From: Phyllobacterium calauticae
Lineage (GTDB): Bacteria > Pseudomonadota > Alphaproteobacteria > Rhizobiales > Rhizobiaceae
DNA: 64,000 bases
Reading direction: 5' to 3'
Assembly (NCBI RefSeq): GCF_019991125.1
Contig: NZ_JAGENB010000005.1
Span: 248,001-312,000 of the forward strand
Shown: piece after piece, positions 60,985 through 64,000 of the stretch
Layout: each line of letters begins with the position of its first letter
Numbering within the stretch: the first letter of the stretch is position 1
Notes under the pieces: model-generated
Database searches by the model: none
What the model was told of the DNA's origin: nothing
Seen by the model: only the letters and a program-made list of their open reading frames with translations
Made by a program: the position numbers and the translations under genes

Positions 60985-62079
60985 ATGTCTGCCATGCCGA
61001 CCGTTCTGAGCAGCTCCGCCACGGTTAAACTTCAGGCGCCGCAGGACATGCTGGACAAGCTCTGCAACGTCTTTTCCGAGCATGCACGCGTCGAACGTGA
61101 TGATGCGGAGGGGCGCATTGAGACGCCCTATGGCAAGGCGCATCTGACGATTGCCGGCGATATCCTGTCTCTCGATGTCGAGGCCGATGATGAAACATCG
61201 CTGGCCTACGTCCGCATGGTGCTGGCCGATAGTCTTCTGGGCTTCGCGGGCGATGAAAAGCTGCAACTGTCATGGGTGGGCGATGGTCTGGCCAGTGCCG
61301 AACTGCCTTACTTCCGCGAAATGCGGGTGGTGAGCGCCCGCGATCTCACGCCCCATATGCGGCGCATCCGCTTGCGCGGTGCCAATCTTGCCCGGTTTGC
61401 GATTGGCGGCCTGCATATCCGGCTGCTGTTCGCGCCGGAAGGCCGAAAGCCGGTTTGGCCGACCATGGGGCGCGATGGCCGTCCGGTCTGGCCGGAGGGG
61501 GACGATGCGCTGATCGCCCGCGTCTATACTATCCGTACCATCGACATTGAGCGTGGCGAAGTCGACATCGACATGGTCGTTCATCCCGGCAACGATACGC
61601 CGGGATCGACTTGGGCATTGAATGCCAAACCGGGCGGCATTGTCGGAATGACAGGCCCCGGCGGCGGCGGCGTGGAAGACGCGCGGCGATATCTCCTTGT
61701 CGGCGACGAAACGGCCTTGCCTGCAATCGGCCGGATTCTGGAAACGCTGCCTACGGAGGCCGAGGTGACCGTCGTTCTTGAGATCGACAGCCCCGCTGAC
61801 AGGCAACCCCTGCAATCCGCAGCAACAGTCGATGTTCGCTGGGTGTATCGCGGTGGCGCACCCGCCGGGACGACCGGCAGGCTTGCCGGGATCGTTGAAG
61901 GCCTCGACTCCTCCATCATTTCCCCCGACACCTTTGTCTGGGCCGGCTGTGAGTTCGCCGATTTCAAGCAAATCCGGGCGCATCTGCGCAAGGAGCGAAA
62001 ACATGAGCGCTCCAAGCATCTTGTTGTGGCCTACTGGCGGCGCGGTTTTGACGGCGACAGCGCCAGGCGGGACGATTGA
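60985..62079 (+). CDS. Siderophore-interacting protein (ViuB/SIP ferric reductase) with N-terminal DUF2218 domain
   Basis: 364 residues. Residues ~10-95 form a DUF2218 domain (LQAPQDMLDKLCNVFSEHARVE; TPYGKAHLTIAGDILSLDVEA). The rest is a SIP flavoreductase: FAD-binding part with ARVYTIRTIDIERGEVDIDMVVH and the GMTGPGGGG loop, and an NAD(P)H part with YLLVGDETALPAIGRILE and WAGCEFADFKQIRAHLR. It would reduce ferric siderophore in the cytoplasm and release iron. ATG 60985 has an AGGAGA ribosome-binding site at good distance. An IRO box lies upstream; the ExbB operon follows. Confidence 0.9.
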   Translation: MSAMPTVLSSSATVKLQAPQDMLDKLCNVFSEHARVERDDAEGRIETPYGKAHLTIAGDILSLDVEADDETSLAYVRMVLADSLLGFAGDEKLQLSWVGDGLASAELPYFREMRVVSARDLTPHMRRIRLRGANLARFAIGGLHIRLLFAPEGRKPVWPTMGRDGRPVWPEGDDALIARVYTIRTIDIERGEVDIDMVVHPGNDTPGSTWALNAKPGGIVGMTGPGGGGVEDARRYLLVGDETALPAIGRILETLPTEAEVTVVLEIDSPADRQPLQSAATVDVRWVYRGGAPAGTTGRLAGIVEGLDSSIISPDTFVWAGCEFADFKQIRAHLRKERKHERSKHLVVAYWRRGFDGDSARRDD

Positions 62080-62134
62080 GACGCGCAAAATGCCCCAAAT
62101 GCCCTTGCCTTAAAACTTGGGGTTGCAGAAGTTA

Positions 62135-62159
62135 ATTGTTGATTATTATACTCAACAAT
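62135..62159 (+). promoter_or_regulatory. IRO box (RirA site) of the exbB-exbD-tonB operon
   Basis: ATTGTTGA-N9-TCAACAAT, perfect 8-base arms around the TGA-N9-TCA core (62140-62142, 62152-62154), 109 bases before the exbB start. It is as symmetric as the boxes before the receptor and sigma genes. Confidence 0.75.
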
Positions 62160-62267
62160 ATTACAGCCGCTCCACCAGATCAAACGCCACGCATCGGACC
62201 CGCTGAGAGCTGACAGAGTTTTCCGGCCCGATGGCTGAGACGGCGGAAGAAGCGAAAGATAAGAGTC

Positions 62268-63236
62268 ATGCGCAAAAGCACAGGCGGATTTCCAGTGAAG
62301 CGGAATGTTTCAGGGCGTATCAGGGCAGGGACGGTCGTCCTTCCGGTCCTGTTGTTGCTGGCTTCTCCAGTGATGGCGCAAGAAGGCGCGCCGCAGGCGG
62401 CGCAGCCTCAGACCATCCAGCAAAGCCCGGTTGAAGCCGCCCCGGCACCTCAAGCGGCGCCTGCGCCTGTTCTCCAGGCCGCTCCGGCGCCGTCCGCACC
62501 GGCCGCCGTCACCAAGGCAACCCTCCCGCACAATTTGTCTCCCTGGGGCATGTTCATGGCGGCGGACTGGGTGGTGAAGGGGGTGATGATCGGACTGGCC
62601 TTCGCGTCGCTCGTGACGTGGACTGTCTGGCTGGCCAAGACGCTGGAACTGGCGGGGGCGAGGGTTCGCGCCCATCGCGCGCTGAACGCCATCGGCAGTG
62701 CGCGCACCCTGCGCGATGCCGAAAAGGCACTGGAGGGCCGCGGCGGACCGGGGGCCCAACTGGTCAATGCCGCACGCGAGGAAGTGCGCCTGTCGCAGGA
62801 AGCGCAGAGTTATGCGGGTGCTGACGGCTTGAAGGAGCGCGTTTCCTCCCGCCTGTCGCGCATCGAGGCGCAGGCCGGCCGCCGCATGAGCCGGGGCACG
62901 GGCGTGCTCGCGACCATCGGCTCAACGGCGCCCTTCGTCGGTCTCTTCGGCACGGTATGGGGCATCATGAATTCCTTCATCGGCATTTCGGAATCGCAGA
63001 CGACCAATCTTGCCATTGTCGCGCCGGGCATCGCCGAAGCCTTGCTTGCGACCGCCATCGGTCTTGTCGCCGCGATCCCCGCAGTCGTCATCTACAACGT
63101 GTTTGCCCGATCCATCACCGGCTATCGCCAGTTGCTGGCCGACGCCTCGGCGAGTGTTGAACGGCTTGTCAGCCGCGACGTGGATTTTGCGCTGGTGCCG
63201 CCGGTGCATCAGTCCCGTGCCGCTGCGGCGGAGTAA
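62268..63236 (+). CDS. exbB: TonB-system energiser ExbB
   Basis: 322 residues, the long alphaproteobacterial form. A cleavable signal ([17 protein letters not shown]) and an Ala/Pro/Gln-rich linker of ~65 residues precede three membrane segments ([67 protein letters not shown]) with the MotA/TolQ/ExbB signature. With ExbD it uses the proton gradient to drive TonB, and so the ferric-siderophore receptor. First gene of exbB-exbD-tonB. Confidence 0.93.
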   Translation: MRKSTGGFPVKRNVSGRIRAGTVVLPVLLLLASPVMAQEGAPQAAQPQTIQQSPVEAAPAPQAAPAPVLQAAPAPSAPAAVTKATLPHNLSPWGMFMAADWVVKGVMIGLAFASLVTWTVWLAKTLELAGARVRAHRALNAIGSARTLRDAEKALEGRGGPGAQLVNAAREEVRLSQEAQSYAGADGLKERVSSRLSRIEAQAGRRMSRGTGVLATIGSTAPFVGLFGTVWGIMNSFIGISESQTTNLAIVAPGIAEALLATAIGLVAAIPAVVIYNVFARSITGYRQLLADASASVERLVSRDVDFALVPPVHQSRAAAAE

Positions 63237-63247
63237 AGGTAGAGATC

Positions 63248-63697
63248 ATGGCCGGCGGTATCAGGCACAACGTTTCCGATGACGAATTGCAGGAAAACCA
63301 CGAAATCAACGTGACGCCGTTCATCGACGTCATGCTGGTTCTGCTGATTATTTTCATGGTGGCGGCACCGCTCGCCACCGTCGATATCAATGTCGACCTG
63401 CCGGCGTCGACGGCGGCGCCAGCCACCCGGCCCGACCAGCCCCTCTATCTCACGCTGAAGGACGATCATACCATTGCGATCGTCAATGACACGGTGACGA
63501 AGGAAACTCTGGGCGCCTTCCTTGATCAGAAGACGCAGGGCGACAAGGAAACGCGCGTGTTCCTGCGTGCCGACCGGGCCGTGGACTATGGCGCGCTGAT
63601 GGATTTGATGAACACGTTGCGTGACAATGGCTATCTCAAGATCGCCCTCGTCGGGCTCGAAAGTGCCCCGTCGGTGCCCGCTGGAAGTGCGCAGTGA
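63248..63697 (+). CDS. exbD: TonB-system energiser ExbD
   Basis: 149 residues. A short cytoplasmic N-terminus ends in the hallmark NVTPFIDVMLVLLIIFMVAAP with the essential membrane Asp, then a periplasmic domain (VNVDLPAST-like start; VFLRADRAVDYGALMDLMNTLRDNGYLKIALVGLE). It starts 11 bases after exbB and its stop overlaps the tonB ATG (TGATG). Confidence 0.95.
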   Translation: MAGGIRHNVSDDELQENHEINVTPFIDVMLVLLIIFMVAAPLATVDINVDLPASTAAPATRPDQPLYLTLKDDHTIAIVNDTVTKETLGAFLDQKTQGDKETRVFLRADRAVDYGALMDLMNTLRDNGYLKIALVGLESAPSVPAGSAQ

Positions 63698-64000
63698 TGT
63701 CAGGCGAGCCGACAGCACGCGGGGCGGGACGGTTTCAGCTTAACTGGCGCGAAATAGGCCTGTGGTCCGCCGCCGGCATTATGATGGCCGGCTTGCATGC
63801 CGGTGCGGGATGGTACGGATACAGGTATCAGCCGGAAGCGGAGGCGGGAGATATTGCCGCCGCTGTGATGATCGATATGGAGCCGCTGCCGGCTCCCGTG
63901 ATCCCGGAAGCCGTTGCCGAGCTGCCGCCGGTCGAGCCGGAGAAGATCACACCGGAGCCTGTCCAGCAGGAAGCCAAGGCGCCTGACATGCCGCCGGAAA
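63697..64000 (+). CDS. tonB: TonB energy-transducing protein, 5' part (cut by window end)
   Basis: About 101 residues are visible from the ATG at 63697. A single membrane anchor (WREIGLWSAAGIMMAGLHAGAGWYGYRY region, about 17-44) is followed by the VMIDMEPLP-type stretch and a Pro/Glu-rich spacer (LPPVEPEKITPEPVQQEA) typical of TonB. The C-terminal receptor-binding domain lies beyond the window. Together with exbB and exbD it should power the receptor at 29382 and others. Confidence 0.9.
   Translation, partial: MSGEPTARGAGRFQLNWREIGLWSAAGIMMAGLHAGAGWYGYRYQPEAEAGDIAAAVMIDMEPLPAPVIPEAVAELPPVEPEKITPEPVQQEAKAPDMPPE

Noticed and set aside
1-64000. tRNA or rRNA genes, CRISPR arrays, insertion sequences, prophage genes
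   Set aside because: No cloverleaf-like gene with a conserved TTCGA arm, no regular short repeats with spacers, no transposase or integrase motif was found by eye.

Overview
The window is chromosome-like, GC-rich DNA from an alphaproteobacterium, most likely Hyphomicrobiales (rhizobia, Phyllobacterium or Brucella/Ochrobactrum relatives). The evidence is Omp25/Omp31-type outer-membrane proteins, a rhizobial-style capsule (K-antigen) export set, a DUF1612 helix-turn-helix protein, and an iron regulon marked by RirA-type IRO boxes (TGA-N9-TCA) and a PvdS/RpoI-type ECF sigma factor. I see no rRNA, tRNA, CRISPR array, insertion sequence or phage module.

Positions 1-17,000 are a capsular or surface polysaccharide locus. 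It holds two KpsE-type chain-length/export proteins, KpsT, KpsM, a KpsD/Wza-type outer-membrane export lipoprotein, two glycosyltransferases (one a 773-residue two-domain protein), two methyltransferases, a TPR protein, a DUF4214 protein, a Hint-domain protein, an Omp25/31 protein, an unknown protein and an AraC regulator. kpsE/kpsT and kpsM lie on opposite strands. The KpsC/KpsS Kdo-linker enzymes are not in the window.

Positions 18,000-35,900 are a complete hydroxamate siderophore locus whose content and layout match the vicibactin (vbs) genes of Rhizobium as I remember them. An MbtH-like protein, a single-module NRPS and an ornithine N5-hydroxylase are divergent from an acyltransferase, a MATE exporter and a PLP enzyme. 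A phosphopantetheinyl transferase and a siderophore esterase lie to one side. A TonB-dependent receptor, FhuC, FhuD, a fused double FhuB and the ECF sigma factor lie to the other. The divergent biosynthetic operons carry back-to-back exact TAAAT-N16-CGT promoters. The uptake operon, sigma gene, esterase operon, siderophore-interacting protein (60,985) and ExbB/ExbD/TonB operon (62,268 to the window end) each have an upstream IRO box. The sequence therefore suggests a cascade: RirA controls the sigma factor and uptake genes, and the sigma factor controls synthesis.

Positions 36,000-56,500 are mixed and rich in cyclic-nucleotide themes. They include a membrane adenylate/guanylate cyclase with a [2Fe-2S] domain, an MBL-fold hydrolase, a cAMP-phosphodiesterase-like metallophosphoesterase, a free cyclic-nucleotide-binding protein in an operon with a highly unusual ABC protein that has lost its ATPase motifs, and a cation/proton antiporter with a C-terminal cyclic-nucleotide-binding domain. 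Between them are a GT4/polysaccharide-deacetylase pair, an acetylpolyamine-amidohydrolase-like protein, an outer-membrane beta-barrel, a glyoxalase-fold protein, a LysR/two-SDR unit and a NarL-type two-component system. The last part (56,500-64,000) holds a class A acid phosphatase, a FUSC-family transporter, a DUF1612 protein and the iron genes above. The first gene and tonB are cut by the window edges.
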